The notes: generated by a model from the sequence alone, not told the origin. 64,000 nt of DNA from Mucilaginibacter sp. (GCA_028287895.1 JAQBOV010000005.1:1-64000); one strand, 5' to 3'; counted from the first letter of the stretch, positions 9,956 to 19,127 are shown. Numbers and translations: made by a program.

Positions 9956-12265
9956 TTACTTTATCCACTGCACCGATGCGGAATGCACATCCGCTGAATT
10001 AGTACCTATTTGTATGATAAACTGACCTGGTTCCCAATCATAATTGAGTTTGCTGTTATAAAATTTGAGGTACTGCGTACTAATATCAAATGATACCTCT
10101 TTTTGTTCACCGGGCTGAAGCATTATCTTTTTATAATTTTTCAATTCTTTAACGGAACGGCTGATACTTGCTACAGGATCGCTGAGGTAGAGCTGAACCA
10201 CTTCCTCGCCGGCTAATTTACCGGTATTACGAACAGTAACCGTTGCGGTCAGGTTTTCGTTACCTTTGAGGTTGGTTTTGCTTAGTTTAATATCACTATA
10301 ATTAAATGTAGTATAGCTTAAGCCGTAACCAAAAGGATAAAGCGGATCATTGGAGATATCAATATAATCCGATTTAAACTTAGCGGGGCCTTTGCCATCA
10401 AATGGGCGGCCTGTATTTTTGTGGTTATAATAGATAGGTATTTGTCCCACACTCCTGGGGAAGGTTGCAGTTATTTTGCCCCCGGGATTATAGTTGCCAA
10501 ATAACACATCAGCAATGGCATTACCTGCTTCGGTGCCCGGCGACCATACCTCGAGTATGGCATTTGCATGCTCATCTTCCCATGTCAAGGTAAGCGGGCG
10601 GCCGCTAAACAACACCAATACCAGGGGTTTACCAATTTTGGCCAGGGCTTTCAACAGCTCTTTCTGACTCTCTGGTATACTGATGTCAGACCGGCTTGAT
10701 GATTCGCCCGACATATTTGCCGATTCGCCTACCACAGCGACGATCACATCTGCTTTTTTTGCTGTTTCAACCGCTTCATCGATCATTTGCTGAGCCGGCC
10801 GGTTATCCCTGAGCTGTTTCATTCCGAAAAACCATGCGCGGGAATTCAGCAATGAATCATCCGTAATATTCGATCCTCTGGCATATAATATATTTACACC
10901 GGGCCCTGCCACCTTTTTTATTCCATCAATTACGCTTACCGATTTATTAGGATCACCTGCTATTACCCAGGTACCCAGCATCTCCGAATGGTTATCAGCC
11001 AAGGGGCCTACCAATGCGATGGTGCCTGATTTTTTTAGGGGTAATACCTGCCCTTTATTTTTGAGTAATACGAATGAGTGCTCAGCCGTTTGCCTTGCAG
11101 CACTGCGGTTTGCTTCTGTTAGTTCGTCCTTTGACTCCCGGTCTGCACTGATGGATTTAAAAGGATTATCAAATAAGCCCAGTTTATATTTCGCTTCTAA
11201 TACCCTGCGGCAAGCCAGGTCAATTTCCTGCCGGGTAACTTTTCCTTCCTTTAACGATTTCTTCAATGTGGTTAAAAACCCCTCTCCCACCATATCCATA
11301 TCAAGGCCGGCCTTCAGTGCCAATGCGGATACGGTTTGCAAATCGCCCAGGCCGTGTGCAGTCAGTTCGTTAACCGAAGTATAGTCTGACACAACAAAAC
11401 CTTTAAAGCCCCATTGTTTACGCAGCACATCGGTTAACAGCCATTGATTAGCAGTTGCAGGCACGCCATTTACCGTATTAAATGAACTCATGAAACTTCC
11501 CGCACCGGCATCCACTGCAGCTTTGTACGGCGGCAGGTAATCCTGATACATCTTTATTAAGCTCATATCAACCGTATTGTATTCACGGCCGGCTTCGGCA
11601 CCGCCGTATAAGGCAAAGTGCTTCACACAGGCCATTACCGCATCGCCTTTTTTCATATCACTGCCCTGGTAGCCTCTTACCATTGCTTTGGCTATCTGCG
11701 AACCAAGCCATGGGTCTTCACCCGAGCCTTCTGATATGCGTCCCCAGCGTGCATCGCGGGCAATATCGACCATCGGTGAGAAAACCCAGCTAATACCTTC
11801 ACCCGTTGCTTCACTGGCGGCAATCTTTGCAGAGCGTTCTATCAAACCCATATCCCATGTCGCCGACATACCCAGAGGGATAGGAAAAATAGTACGGTGA
11901 CCATGTATCACGTCCAGCCCGAATATTAAAGGTATATGTAATCGTGAATTTTTTACTGCCAGTTCCTGGGCCTTACCGATATAGTCGGTGCCATAGGCAC
12001 CAAATATCCCACCTATATTTCCCTTTTTAATACCTTCTTCAACTCCCTTATTTACCACCGATCCGGTTAGGGCACGGCCGCTGGTCACTAAGTTAAGCTG
12101 ACCGATTTTTTCGTCAAGGGTCATCTTACTCATCAGGCCATTAACAAAGGCATCCATTTTAGCATCGCTGCCTTTTGTTTGCGCTGCCGCCATACCCGAA
12201 GGTAAAATGATGGCCGAGATCAGTGCAATCTTCCGGAACACCCGGTTTGGGGAATAATTTTTCAT
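9956..12265 (-). CDS. bglX: Glycoside hydrolase family 3 beta-glucosidase (BglX-like), periplasmic
   Basis: A 769-residue secreted enzyme (signal peptide ending MAAAQ). The N-terminal (beta/alpha)8 domain carries IFGLDVIHG, the GEDPWLG and KHFALYG (about 215-221) substrate motifs and the nucleophile loop GFVVSDYTS (Asp294). The second alpha/beta domain (about 400-600) includes SGRPLTLTW and WSPGTEAGNAIADVLFGNYNPGGK. A C-terminal fibronectin III-like domain (about 680-755, LAGEEVVQLYLSD) completes the usual BglX architecture at normal length. It releases terminal beta-linked glucose, or a related sugar, from oligosaccharides in the periplasm. It is divergent from a Nudix-type sugar regulator, which may control it. 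It has its own terminator, so it is not in one transcript with the SusC gene downstream. Confidence 0.93.
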   Translation of the reverse strand: MKNYSPNRVFRKIALISAIILPSGMAAAQTKGSDAKMDAFVNGLMSKMTLDEKIGQLNLVTSGRALTGSVVNKGVEEGIKKGNIGGIFGAYGTDYIGKAQELAVKNSRLHIPLIFGLDVIHGHRTIFPIPLGMSATWDMGLIERSAKIAASEATGEGISWVFSPMVDIARDARWGRISEGSGEDPWLGSQIAKAMVRGYQGSDMKKGDAVMACVKHFALYGGAEAGREYNTVDMSLIKMYQDYLPPYKAAVDAGAGSFMSSFNTVNGVPATANQWLLTDVLRKQWGFKGFVVSDYTSVNELTAHGLGDLQTVSALALKAGLDMDMVGEGFLTTLKKSLKEGKVTRQEIDLACRRVLEAKYKLGLFDNPFKSISADRESKDELTEANRSAARQTAEHSFVLLKNKGQVLPLKKSGTIALVGPLADNHSEMLGTWVIAGDPNKSVSVIDGIKKVAGPGVNILYARGSNITDDSLLNSRAWFFGMKQLRDNRPAQQMIDEAVETAKKADVIVAVVGESANMSGESSSRSDISIPESQKELLKALAKIGKPLVLVLFSGRPLTLTWEDEHANAILEVWSPGTEAGNAIADVLFGNYNPGGKITATFPRSVGQIPIYYNHKNTGRPFDGKGPAKFKSDYIDISNDPLYPFGYGLSYTTFNYSDIKLSKTNLKGNENLTATVTVRNTGKLAGEEVVQLYLSDPVASISRSVKELKNYKKIMLQPGEQKEVSFDISTQYLKFYNSKLNYDWEPGQFIIQIGTNSADVHSASVQWIK

Positions 12266-12558
12266 CGATATAAATTGTTTTTTAGTGGCGATGAAACTAT
12301 CATGAGCCGTTTTATTAATTTTGGTTTGTGAGCAATGGCTCCTGATGGTTTCATTTTAGTGAAAACAGGTTTAATTTGCTAGCGGAACGTTGGATAAATA
12401 ATATCTTTACAACAATTATTCAATTCCGTCACCTACTATTGATTTTTAGTTTCAAATTGGTTTATATACCACTGCCAAAAGCAGCATGGTGTATTTTGAA
12501 CACAATAGTATTTATTATAATTCGGATAATCAAAGTATTTTTTGTACAATAGCATAAA
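12266..12558. promoter_or_regulatory. Divergent intergenic region between bglX and the Nudix regulator
   Basis: This 293-bp AT-rich region must carry promoters for both flanking genes. A TAATTTTG box (TAnnTTTG type) on the plus strand near 12317 points to the regulator, but no matched -33 element is clear. A short GTGT-N7-ACAC inverted repeat at 12489-12503 is the only operator-like element I see, and it is weak. Confidence 0.35.
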
Positions 12559-13320
12559 ATGTTTACTAAACAGGAGCTTATAGAGTTTTGCCAAACAGCG
12601 CGCAGTAGCTATCTCGACCATATTTCGATCGATTGCGTTATTTTTGGCTTCCATAGCGGGCAACTGAAAGTTTTGTCGCTTAAAATAAAAAATGAGGAAT
12701 CATGGTATCTTCCGGGTGGATTTGTACGCAAGAATGAACCTATTGACATGGCCGCCAACCGTATCCTAAAGGAGCGCACCGGCTTGGATGAAATATTTTT
12801 GCAGCAGTTTCATGTTTTTGGCGACCCCGAAAGATCAAGGCCGCACCACGATCTGTATAAAGATATGCTGCCGCCCGAAGAAAACTGGTTCTCTAACCGC
12901 TTTTTAACCATTGGGTATTATGCTCTGGTTGATTTTGTACACGTAAATTCGACACCAGACCAGCATTCTGAAAGCTGTACATGGTATGACCTGAGCGATC
13001 TGCCTGATCTTAAACTGGATCATGCGCGCATATTAAAGACCGCACTGGATACCCTCCGCCTCCAGCTTAACTATCAACCCATCGGTTATAACCTGATGCC
13101 AAAGGAATTTACGATGCCCGAATTGCAAAAGCTGTATGAGACCATCCTGGATAAAAAGCTTGACAGGCGCAATTTTCAGCGCAGGATGCTTGGCTTTGGT
13201 ATTTTAAACCGGTCTGATCAACCGCGAAAAGGCGGAGCGCATAAAGCACCCTACCTCTATTCTTTCGACCTTAAAAATTATCAGAATGCCTTGAAAGAAG
13301 GATTGAAGAGCGGGTGGTGA
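12559..13320 (+). CDS. Nudix-domain transcriptional regulator with C-terminal winged helix (NrtR/AraR-type)
   Basis: A 253-residue protein. Residues about 20-150 form a Nudix fold (VIFGFHSGQLKVLSLKIK, then WYLPGGFVRKNEP). The Nudix box GX5EX7REUXEEXGU is degenerate: the REL-EE part reads RILKERTGL, so the catalytic glutamates are not all present and pyrophosphohydrolase activity is unlikely. The C-terminal part (about 170-250, FTMPELQKLYETILDKKLDRRNFQRRML) is a winged-helix DNA-binding domain. This architecture is the NrtR superfamily, whose Bacteroidota members often regulate sugar catabolism using the Nudix domain as a ligand sensor. Its position divergent to a GH3 glucosidase supports that role; the ligand is unknown. 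Confidence 0.88.
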   Translation: MFTKQELIEFCQTARSSYLDHISIDCVIFGFHSGQLKVLSLKIKNEESWYLPGGFVRKNEPIDMAANRILKERTGLDEIFLQQFHVFGDPERSRPHHDLYKDMLPPEENWFSNRFLTIGYYALVDFVHVNSTPDQHSESCTWYDLSDLPDLKLDHARILKTALDTLRLQLNYQPIGYNLMPKEFTMPELQKLYETILDKKLDRRNFQRRMLGFGILNRSDQPRKGGAHKAPYLYSFDLKNYQNALKEGLKSGW

Positions 13321-13455
13321 GTTTTGATATGGAATTTTTCACTTTACTTTTTTTTCAAGTGCTCAACCGGGCCTGGCCGTTGCGAATTGCCAATTTTAAA
13401 TTGATATTACCTTGATTCGAAAATTCAAAATTAAACATTCGAAATCCGGGGCATT

Positions 13456-13839
13456 CTAACTGTTTGAATGCAGCGCTACGCCGTTTCCTTCAGTATCTAT
13501 AAAAAATGCCATGTAGCCGATATCATCCGTTATCTTTGTTTTAGGCATGGTTACCTTACCGCCGGCGGCTTCTATCTTTGACAGTGCTATATCTAGGTCG
13601 GGATTGCCGTTAAAATAGATTTTTGCACCATCAGCACCGGGTTTATGCATGGGGCCTTGTACCAATCCTCCTGACACTTTCCCGTTCATAACATCAGCGG
13701 GGAAAAACGCCATCTTCATTCCCATCATTTCCGTTTCTTCCATTTTGGTGGAGAAAATTGCTTCATAAAATTTTTTAGCCCTGGCAATATCGTTTACCGA
13801 TATTTCAAACCAGTTCAGAATGTTTACTGTGCCGTCCAT
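13456..13839 (-). CDS. VOC (glyoxalase/bleomycin-resistance fold) protein
   Basis: A 127-residue single-domain VOC protein starting VNILNWFEISVNDIARAKKFYEAIF and ending with a second beta-alpha-beta half (IEAAGGKVTMPKTKITDDIGYMAFFIDTEGNGVALHS). Members of this subfamily are small metal-binding or dimeric proteins of unknown substrate, often near AraC-type regulators. The gene is divergent from the GlxA-type regulator with about 150 bp between starts. No terminator is obvious between its stop and the convergent Nudix gene. Biochemical function cannot be assigned. Confidence 0.88.
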   Translation of the reverse strand: MDGTVNILNWFEISVNDIARAKKFYEAIFSTKMEETEMMGMKMAFFPADVMNGKVSGGLVQGPMHKPGADGAKIYFNGNPDLDIALSKIEAAGGKVTMPKTKITDDIGYMAFFIDTEGNGVALHSNS

Positions 13840-13933
13840 AGTTTTAGTTTTTTGAGGTTTTACGTTTTTTATCCCGGCAAACCTAAGCCGAATTCAACAA
13901 ACTGATGATGGGGAAATACGACAACCTTAGGGG

Positions 13934-13964
13934 TTGATTGCGCCAGGCACTTGCATTACCTTTG
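13934..13964 (+). promoter_or_regulatory. Bacteroidota-type promoter for the GlxA/AraC regulator
   Basis: TTG (13934-13936), a 20-nt spacer, then TACCTTTG (13957-13964) match the TTTG / TAnnTTTG vegetative promoter of Bacteroidota. Transcription would begin near 13971, about 23 nt before the ATG at 13994. Confidence 0.6.
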
Positions 13965-13993
13965 TTTAATACCATTATTAGAATCAGTAAATC

Positions 13994-14977
13994 ATGAAAC
14001 ATGTTTCAATAATTATCCCACAGGGCCCGATTATATTAAGCAGCGTTATAGGCACTTATAAAGTGCTTGCTTTTGTCAACCACTTTATGCAGGCCAGGGG
14101 CAAAAAACCTGCTTTTGATATTCACCTGGTTGGATTGAGCACAGAGAGCGAACTGTATGATGGCTTATTTGCCATACGGCCCGGCTCACTCCTGAGTGAG
14201 ATACAAAAGACTGAGCTGATCATCATCCCTGCTTTTTATGGTAACCCGCTTGAGGGCCTGAAGCGTAACATGGATTTTGTACCCTTTATAACCGATCAAT
14301 ACAAGCATGGCGCCGAAGTGGCCAGTCTTTGCACCGGAGCTTTCCTGCTGGCATCAACCAACCTGCTCAAAGGTAAAGCCTGCACCACGCATTGGATGGC
14401 GGCGGATATTTTCAGACAGGCATTTCCCGAGGTCAGATTAATGCCCGAGAAACTGCTCATCGATGAATTGGGAATATATTCAAGCGGAGGTGCATACTCA
14501 TTCCTTAATCTGGTGGTTTACCTGGTTGAAAAATATTGCGGCCGCGATGTTGCCGTACACTGCGCCAAAGTAATGGAAATAGAGATAGACCGTCAAAGCC
14601 AGTCGCCCTTTATGATATTTAGCGGGCAGAAAGAGCACCAGGATGAGTCCATCAAAAAGGCGCAGCTCTATATAGAGCGTAATGTAGGCACCAAGATATC
14701 TGTCGACCAGCTATCGGAGATGTTCGCCATCAGCCGCCGTAATTTTGAGCGCAGGTTTAAAAAGGCTACTGCTAATACCCCGGTAGAATATCTTCAGCGT
14801 GTAAAGATAGAAGCCGCTAAAAAAAGCCTGGAATCGGGCCGTGAGAATGTGAATGAAGTGATGTATGCTGTCGGCTATTCAGATCATAAAGCTTTTCGCA
14901 ACATATTTAAAAAAATAACAGGATTGTCGCCTATCGGGTATCGTAATAAATACAACAGGGAAATGGCGGTTAATTAA
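13994..14977 (+). CDS. GlxA-family AraC transcriptional regulator with DJ-1/PfpI-like domain
   Basis: A 327-residue protein. The N-terminal half (1-200) is a DJ-1/PfpI-type class I amidotransferase fold with the nucleophile-elbow segment EVASLCTGAFLLAS (Cys113) and the following TTHWMA. The C-terminal 100 residues contain two AraC/XylS helix-turn-helix motifs (ISVDQLSEMFAISRRNFERRFKKATANTP and VNEVMYAVGYSDHKAFRNIFKKITGLSP). It probably senses a small metabolite or stress through the N-terminal domain. The target is unknown; the divergent VOC gene is the simplest candidate. The upstream promoter is clear. Confidence 0.92.
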   Translation: MKHVSIIIPQGPIILSSVIGTYKVLAFVNHFMQARGKKPAFDIHLVGLSTESELYDGLFAIRPGSLLSEIQKTELIIIPAFYGNPLEGLKRNMDFVPFITDQYKHGAEVASLCTGAFLLASTNLLKGKACTTHWMAADIFRQAFPEVRLMPEKLLIDELGIYSSGGAYSFLNLVVYLVEKYCGRDVAVHCAKVMEIEIDRQSQSPFMIFSGQKEHQDESIKKAQLYIERNVGTKISVDQLSEMFAISRRNFERRFKKATANTPVEYLQRVKIEAAKKSLESGRENVNEVMYAVGYSDHKAFRNIFKKITGLSPIGYRNKYNREMAVN

Positions 14978-15086
14978 TGCGGATGGCGGAAGTCAATTAC
15001 CAAATGAATAACTCAAAAACAGTTCCGCAGTCGGCATTCTGCCATCTGCATTTAAAACATTCCTATATTTTTCCTATTCTTGTTTC

Positions 15087-16955
15087 ATGTATCTGCTCAA
15101 GAAAATACCCCTTGCCCTGGCGCTGCTATGGTCCGCCGCAGGCTTTGCTCAAACCACTCTTCCCGTCCCGTTAAATCTGCAGGCTACCTATATCAAAGGC
15201 ACACGCAGCATGAGCGGCGCACCCGGCAAAAATTACTGGCAAAATAAAGCTGACTATACCATTACGGTTAACTTTAATCCGCAAAGCAGGTTACTCAATG
15301 GCACGGCAGATATCGATTATACCAACAACAGCCCCGATACCTTAACCGAGATCTGGTTTAAATTATATCCCAATCTTTTCAAAAAAGGAGCGGTACGCAG
15401 CGTGCCCGTCCGTCCGCAAGAGGTTACCGATGGTGTAAAAATTAAAAAGCTGAGCATTGATCGGCAGGATCAGGATACCGCTAAACTGACCATAAACGGA
15501 ACCAACATGGTCGTAAAGGTGCCCGGATTGCTGCCCGGGCGCACCATACATTTTAATATTGCCTACGATTATACACTGAATAAAACTTCGCATATCCGTA
15601 CCGGGCAAGTGGATTCAGGTGCATTTTTTATCGCATATTTCTTTCCCCGCGTGGCCGTTTACGACGATATTGACGGATGGAACCAAAACCCCTATCGGGG
15701 CACCGAAGAATTTTATAATGATTTTTGCCATTTCAATGCCGCCATCACCGTACCGGGGAATTACCAGGTCTGGGCTACCGGTAATTTGATTAACCCCAAA
15801 GAGGTTTATACCGATCGGTATATTAAGCGCATAAGCGATGCCGGCTTCAGTGATAGGGTAACCGATATCATCACAGAACAGGACCTGAAAGAAGGCAATA
15901 TATCACCCCATAATCCGACCAATACCTGGAAATTTGAAGCGGATAGTGTAACTGACCTTGCATTTGCCATGAGCGACCATTATGTATGGAAAGCCTCCAG
16001 CCTTATTGTCGACCTGAAAACAAGCAGGCGTACAAGAGTTGATGCAGTATTTAATGCCGGTCACAAGGATTACTTCGCCGTCATTGATTATGCCCGTAAA
16101 ACCGTGGAGGCTATGAGCTATACCTTTCCTAAATGGCCCTACCCCTACCCCCATGAAACCGTATTTGACGGCCTTGACCAAATGGAATATCCCATGATGG
16201 TGAATGATAATCCTGAGGAAAAAGTATTTGATGCCATTACCCTTACCGACCACGAGATATTCCATACCATGTTCCCTTTTTACATGGGCGTTAACGAAAC
16301 CAAATATGGCTGGATGGACGAAGGCTGGGCAACCATCGGCGAATGGGTGATCAGTCCGCTTATTGATTCTACGATAGTAGACAATTTTGCGGTACCGCAG
16401 TATGAGGCTGTTGCCGGTAAAGAAGCAGATCAGCCTATCATCACTTTAACTACGCAACTTTCAGGTCCTTCATTTGAGCCCGACTCCTATGGTAAACCCG
16501 GCTTGGGGTATTATTATATCCGTGACTTGCTGGGCCAGGGGCTGTTTACCAAAGCCCTGCACTATTACCTGCAGCAATGGCACGGCAAGCACCCTATGCC
16601 ATACGACTTTTTCAATTGCATCAACACGGCGTCGGGTCAAAATCTCAACTGGTTTTGGAAAAGATGGTTCTTTGATAATGGCTTCCCTGACCTTGCCATT
16701 ACCCGTGTAACACTGAAAAAAGGGCATTATACGATCATCATTACCAACAAAGGCACCAAGCCCGTCCCGATCGATCTTACTTTATATTACAGCGATGGCA
16801 GCACACAATTGTTGCATCAAAACATATCCGCATGGAAGAACGGCAAAACCTTTACCATCACCCACAATGCGCATAAACGCATCGGAAAAATGGTATTAGG
16901 CACCACTTATGACCCTGATGTGAATAAGCAAAATAATGTTTGGGAAGCGAAGTAG
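15087..16955 (+). CDS. Secreted M1-family zinc metallopeptidase
   Basis: A 622-residue protein with a signal peptide (WSAAGFAQ). Residues about 45-260 form the beta-saddle N-terminal domain. The catalytic domain contains HEIFH (389-393, HExxH) and the third zinc ligand Glu412 in WMDEGWA, 19 residues after the second His, as in M1 aminopeptidases. The C-terminal part (about 530-615) is a short beta-sandwich. Several Sphingobacteriaceae have such peptidases, probably trimming peptides in the periplasm or outside the cell. The chosen start, ATG at 15087, gives the signal peptide; another open frame overlapping the 5' end is a shadow. The gene stands alone and ends before a shared terminator. Confidence 0.92.
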   Translation: MYLLKKIPLALALLWSAAGFAQTTLPVPLNLQATYIKGTRSMSGAPGKNYWQNKADYTITVNFNPQSRLLNGTADIDYTNNSPDTLTEIWFKLYPNLFKKGAVRSVPVRPQEVTDGVKIKKLSIDRQDQDTAKLTINGTNMVVKVPGLLPGRTIHFNIAYDYTLNKTSHIRTGQVDSGAFFIAYFFPRVAVYDDIDGWNQNPYRGTEEFYNDFCHFNAAITVPGNYQVWATGNLINPKEVYTDRYIKRISDAGFSDRVTDIITEQDLKEGNISPHNPTNTWKFEADSVTDLAFAMSDHYVWKASSLIVDLKTSRRTRVDAVFNAGHKDYFAVIDYARKTVEAMSYTFPKWPYPYPHETVFDGLDQMEYPMMVNDNPEEKVFDAITLTDHEIFHTMFPFYMGVNETKYGWMDEGWATIGEWVISPLIDSTIVDNFAVPQYEAVAGKEADQPIITLTTQLSGPSFEPDSYGKPGLGYYYIRDLLGQGLFTKALHYYLQQWHGKHPMPYDFFNCINTASGQNLNWFWKRWFFDNGFPDLAITRVTLKKGHYTIIITNKGTKPVPIDLTLYYSDGSTQLLHQNISAWKNGKTFTITHNAHKRIGKMVLGTTYDPDVNKQNNVWEAK

Positions 16956-17000
16956 AATGTGCCGGTGCCTCGGCAGATAAGGGCGCATCAAATCAGGAAT

Positions 17001-17040
17001 AAACAAAAAAGACCGCCTCATTACCGTTTACCGGGCGGTC
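17001..17040 (-). terminator. Rho-independent terminator between the M1 peptidase and a small lipoprotein gene
   Basis: GACCGCC (17011-17017) and GGCGGTC (17034-17040) form a stem with a 16-nt loop. On the minus strand it is followed by TTTTTTGTTTATT, a good U-tract for the lipoprotein gene ending at 17060. On the plus side the tail TTCCTTATT is weaker but may also stop the peptidase transcript. Confidence 0.75.
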
Positions 17041-17059
17041 TTCCTTATTGAATGAATAT

Positions 17060-17581
17060 TTATTGAACCTTGGTATGTTGAATGATGTCACACCGATAAA
17101 TTTCATTAGTGGCAACGAGTTTGATTTCAGGATTAGTTCCTGCTGCGGCGCTTTCAACGTCGGTATCGCTTAAAAACTGGTGAGGCGTAAATCCGGTGTT
17201 AAATACGATATCCACCTCCTGCCATAACGCATTGTAACCCGGGCCACCCTCCTGTATAGCATTGGTAACGGTAACAAAACCGGCTGCTTCGTAAAGGATA
17301 TTTATCGACTTGTTCTTAGCCAGAAGACTTGCCGCCGGCTGATCTGTAAATTGCTTTGAGTTCATCATAAACAGCTGGCCGTCATAATAAACATTGGTTA
17401 CACCGGCAACCCCGTTAGGATTTGAACTCAAATTAGTTTTGCTGTTTAGCTTTGCCGTAGAAGCAGGGGCCATGTCCTTCATTTTTGCCGTAGAAGCAGG
17501 GGCCATGTCCTTCATTGAGGTTTTGTTGCAGGCAGCAAGCAAGATCATGCCTGCAGCTGCCAGGTTAAGTATAGTTTTCAT
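17060..17581 (-). CDS. Small lipoprotein of unknown function with an internal 11-residue tandem repeat
   Basis: A 173-residue protein with a lipoprotein signal (MILLAAC, Cys18). Residues following the lipid anchor contain two exact copies of MKDMAPASTAK, produced by a perfect 33-bp tandem duplication, forming a short flexible linker. The rest (about residues 60-173) is a compact domain with no motif I recognise, including QGGPGYNALWQEVDIVF-like and NPEIKLVATNEIYRCDI-like strands. It is monocistronic with a strong terminator. The function is unknown. The repeat could vary in copy number between strains. Confidence 0.75.
   Translation of the reverse strand: MKTILNLAAAGMILLAACNKTSMKDMAPASTAKMKDMAPASTAKLNSKTNLSSNPNGVAGVTNVYYDGQLFMMNSKQFTDQPAASLLAKNKSINILYEAAGFVTVTNAIQEGGPGYNALWQEVDIVFNTGFTPHQFLSDTDVESAAAGTNPEIKLVATNEIYRCDIIQHTKVQ
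17451..17516. repeat. Perfect 33-bp tandem duplication inside the lipoprotein gene
   Basis: Two identical 33-bp units (17451-17483 and 17484-17516) lie in frame and encode the doubled MKDMAPASTAK segment. Identity over both units indicates a recent duplication. Confidence 0.95.
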
Positions 17582-17788
17582 GTTTTAAAAGATTTTCATA
17601 ACTAATCAAAATATAAAACAGGCGGGCTTTAAGCCCTAATAACTATTTAAAACGGAAAGATTTAAGTGACAGCAATATGAAATAAGTGCCTTATTTCTAG
17701 TTACGTACAGAAAATAAAAGGGTTGCCCAGTGTTAATAAAAAAGGAAGGCGTCCGCCCGGGGTGAACCAGTGACAGCACGGAAAGCAA

Positions 17789-18316
17789 CTATCTTTGCAG
17801 GTTAATGATCCGACGGGAATTTCCGTCGGCTGTGATTGTACTGCTGTTGAGGGTAACCGTACCGGCCCTGAGGCCAACCTGGTCAAAACTATCAACTATC
17901 GATCCGTAGTTAGTAACCGGAGCGCCTTGGTAATATAAATAATTGATGATGATCTTTTTATCAGCGGTAACGGTATAGGCGGCTGTGTCGATATTTTCAC
18001 CTTCCCTGATATACAATTTACCATCAGCCGTAAAATGGAAATGATCGCCGGGCTGGCCCAAATAATTAGAGCCCGAGCTCTGTGCGCGTGCAAAAATACT
18101 TGTTGAATAAGTAGAGTCGTTCACCAGAATCCAGTCGCCCGAAAGTTGTATGGTAACGTTTACATGACCCATAACGGGATCAGGATTGGGTAAAGGGCTT
18201 ATAATATCGTTAGCCGGAGCGGTAACACTCAGCTCGGGATTAATATAATTTTTTTGACACGAGAACAATACTGCACATAAGCATGCGAACAGTAATATGG
18301 TAGTTATCCTTTTCAT
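17789..18316 (-). CDS. Lipocalin-like small lipoprotein (paralogue of the gene at 33.4 kb)
   Basis: A 175-residue protein with a lipoprotein signal (LCAVLFSC, Cys20). I start it at the ATG at 18316; the longer open frame would run through a terminator U-tract and bury the signal peptide. The mature part has a lipocalin/DUF5004-like pattern: GDWILVNDS near residue 58, FHFTADGKLYIREGENIDTAAYTV in the middle, and a C-terminal beta strand. The same pattern (FTKYGNLYINEGLENLIDTAVYTL) occurs in the lipoprotein at 33,428-33,907, so the two are divergent paralogues. A small outer-membrane or periplasmic beta-barrel lipid or hydrophobe binder is an inference from the fold. The specific role is unknown. 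Confidence 0.75.
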   Translation of the reverse strand: MKRITTILLFACLCAVLFSCQKNYINPELSVTAPANDIISPLPNPDPVMGHVNVTIQLSGDWILVNDSTYSTSIFARAQSSGSNYLGQPGDHFHFTADGKLYIREGENIDTAAYTVTADKKIIINYLYYQGAPVTNYGSIVDSFDQVGLRAGTVTLNSSTITADGNSRRIINLQR

Positions 18317-18418
18317 ACTAATTCGGGCTAAATCTGCTTGTGTGTACGCATCAGCAGGAAATAAGGTTTCAAATAGTCGTATAATTTTAATTGTTAAGTG
18401 CCTGAAAAATTGCATCAT

Positions 18419-18454
18419 ACAAAAAAAACCGCCGGTAATTGCTTACGGCGGTTT
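18419..18454 (-). terminator. Rho-independent terminator of the DUF2383 gene
   Basis: AAACCGCCG (18426-18434) pairs with CGGCGGTTT (18446-18454), and the minus strand then runs TTTTTTTTGTATG. It lies 22 bp after the DUF2383 stop codon, so the two lipoprotein/DUF2383 genes are separate units. Confidence 0.85.
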
Positions 18455-18476
18455 CCAATTGTGTGAGTGATTGTCT

Positions 18477-18956
18477 TTATTCCACGCTGTCACGTAGTTC
18501 CTTTATTTCATCATGCGCCTCTATCAGTTCTTCCAGCTGACTCAACAACATTTCGCGGATATAGCCTGCCAATACTTCATTGTTCAGCGCATCCTCGTAT
18601 GATCTCTTAATGGCATCTTCACCAAATTCGCATTCTTCCAGTATGCTGTGGCGATCATGCCCTGTAAAGGTTTCTTTAACGGCTATCCATGCCCGGTGCA
18701 GTTTGCCGCCTGCTGAGGTGCCGGTTTCCATGCTCCTGCCAAAAGCGGCTACCTCGGTGCCAAGCTCCACTTTATAACGCCGGCTGTCGTCAATAAATCT
18801 TAAAAACATGGGAATAAGGTCGGCATCGCCTTCAGTTTTGTCTATTTCTTTTAATGCCCGCTCGTAACCCTCAATACGGTCATTGTTGATCAAGATCAGG
18901 TCATTTAAGATCTCGATCGTTTTCGTTGTATTTTCCATAGTACTTACTTTTTCCAT
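18477..18956 (-). CDS. PA2169-family four-helix-bundle protein (DUF2383)
   Basis: A small acidic all-helical protein (159 residues from the upstream ATG; a start at the internal ATG at 18938, giving MENTTKTIEILND, is at least as likely). The opening TIEILNDLILINNDRIEGYERAL and later RYKVELGTEVAAFG and CEFGEDAIKRSYEDAL segments match the ferritin-like DUF2383/PA2169 family, which is common in Bacteroidota and often linked to stress or storage functions. The key residues E, H and D/E, spaced along four helices, resemble ferritin-like metal sites, but metal binding is not shown. It is monocistronic. Confidence 0.82.
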   Translation of the reverse strand: MEKVSTMENTTKTIEILNDLILINNDRIEGYERALKEIDKTEGDADLIPMFLRFIDDSRRYKVELGTEVAAFGRSMETGTSAGGKLHRAWIAVKETFTGHDRHSILEECEFGEDAIKRSYEDALNNEVLAGYIREMLLSQLEELIEAHDEIKELRDSVE

Positions 18957-19127
18957 TTATGTAAATAACCCCCGACATTCTTCCATTGTTTAATATTTTT
19001 TCAATAAAATATCCAAAAATTATTAAAATTAAATTTAAAGGAAATATTTACAGGGACTTAGCGAAATTTACGGCAACTGCGCTATACAAAAGCTAAACCT
19101 TACGCCATTTTGCTTGTTAATGCGGAT

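Noticed and set aside
9822-10025. 67-residue open frame on the plus strand upstream of the GH3 stop.
   Set aside because: It covers the GH3 terminator and 3' end; no recognisable domain or composition.
14977-15174. 65-residue open frame between the AraC regulator and M1 peptidase.
   Set aside because: It overlaps the peptidase signal sequence in another frame and is a shadow.
18317-18418. Upstream extension of the 17.8-kb lipoprotein frame.
   Set aside because: It runs into the U-tract of the DUF2383 terminator, and the lipobox requires the start at 18316.
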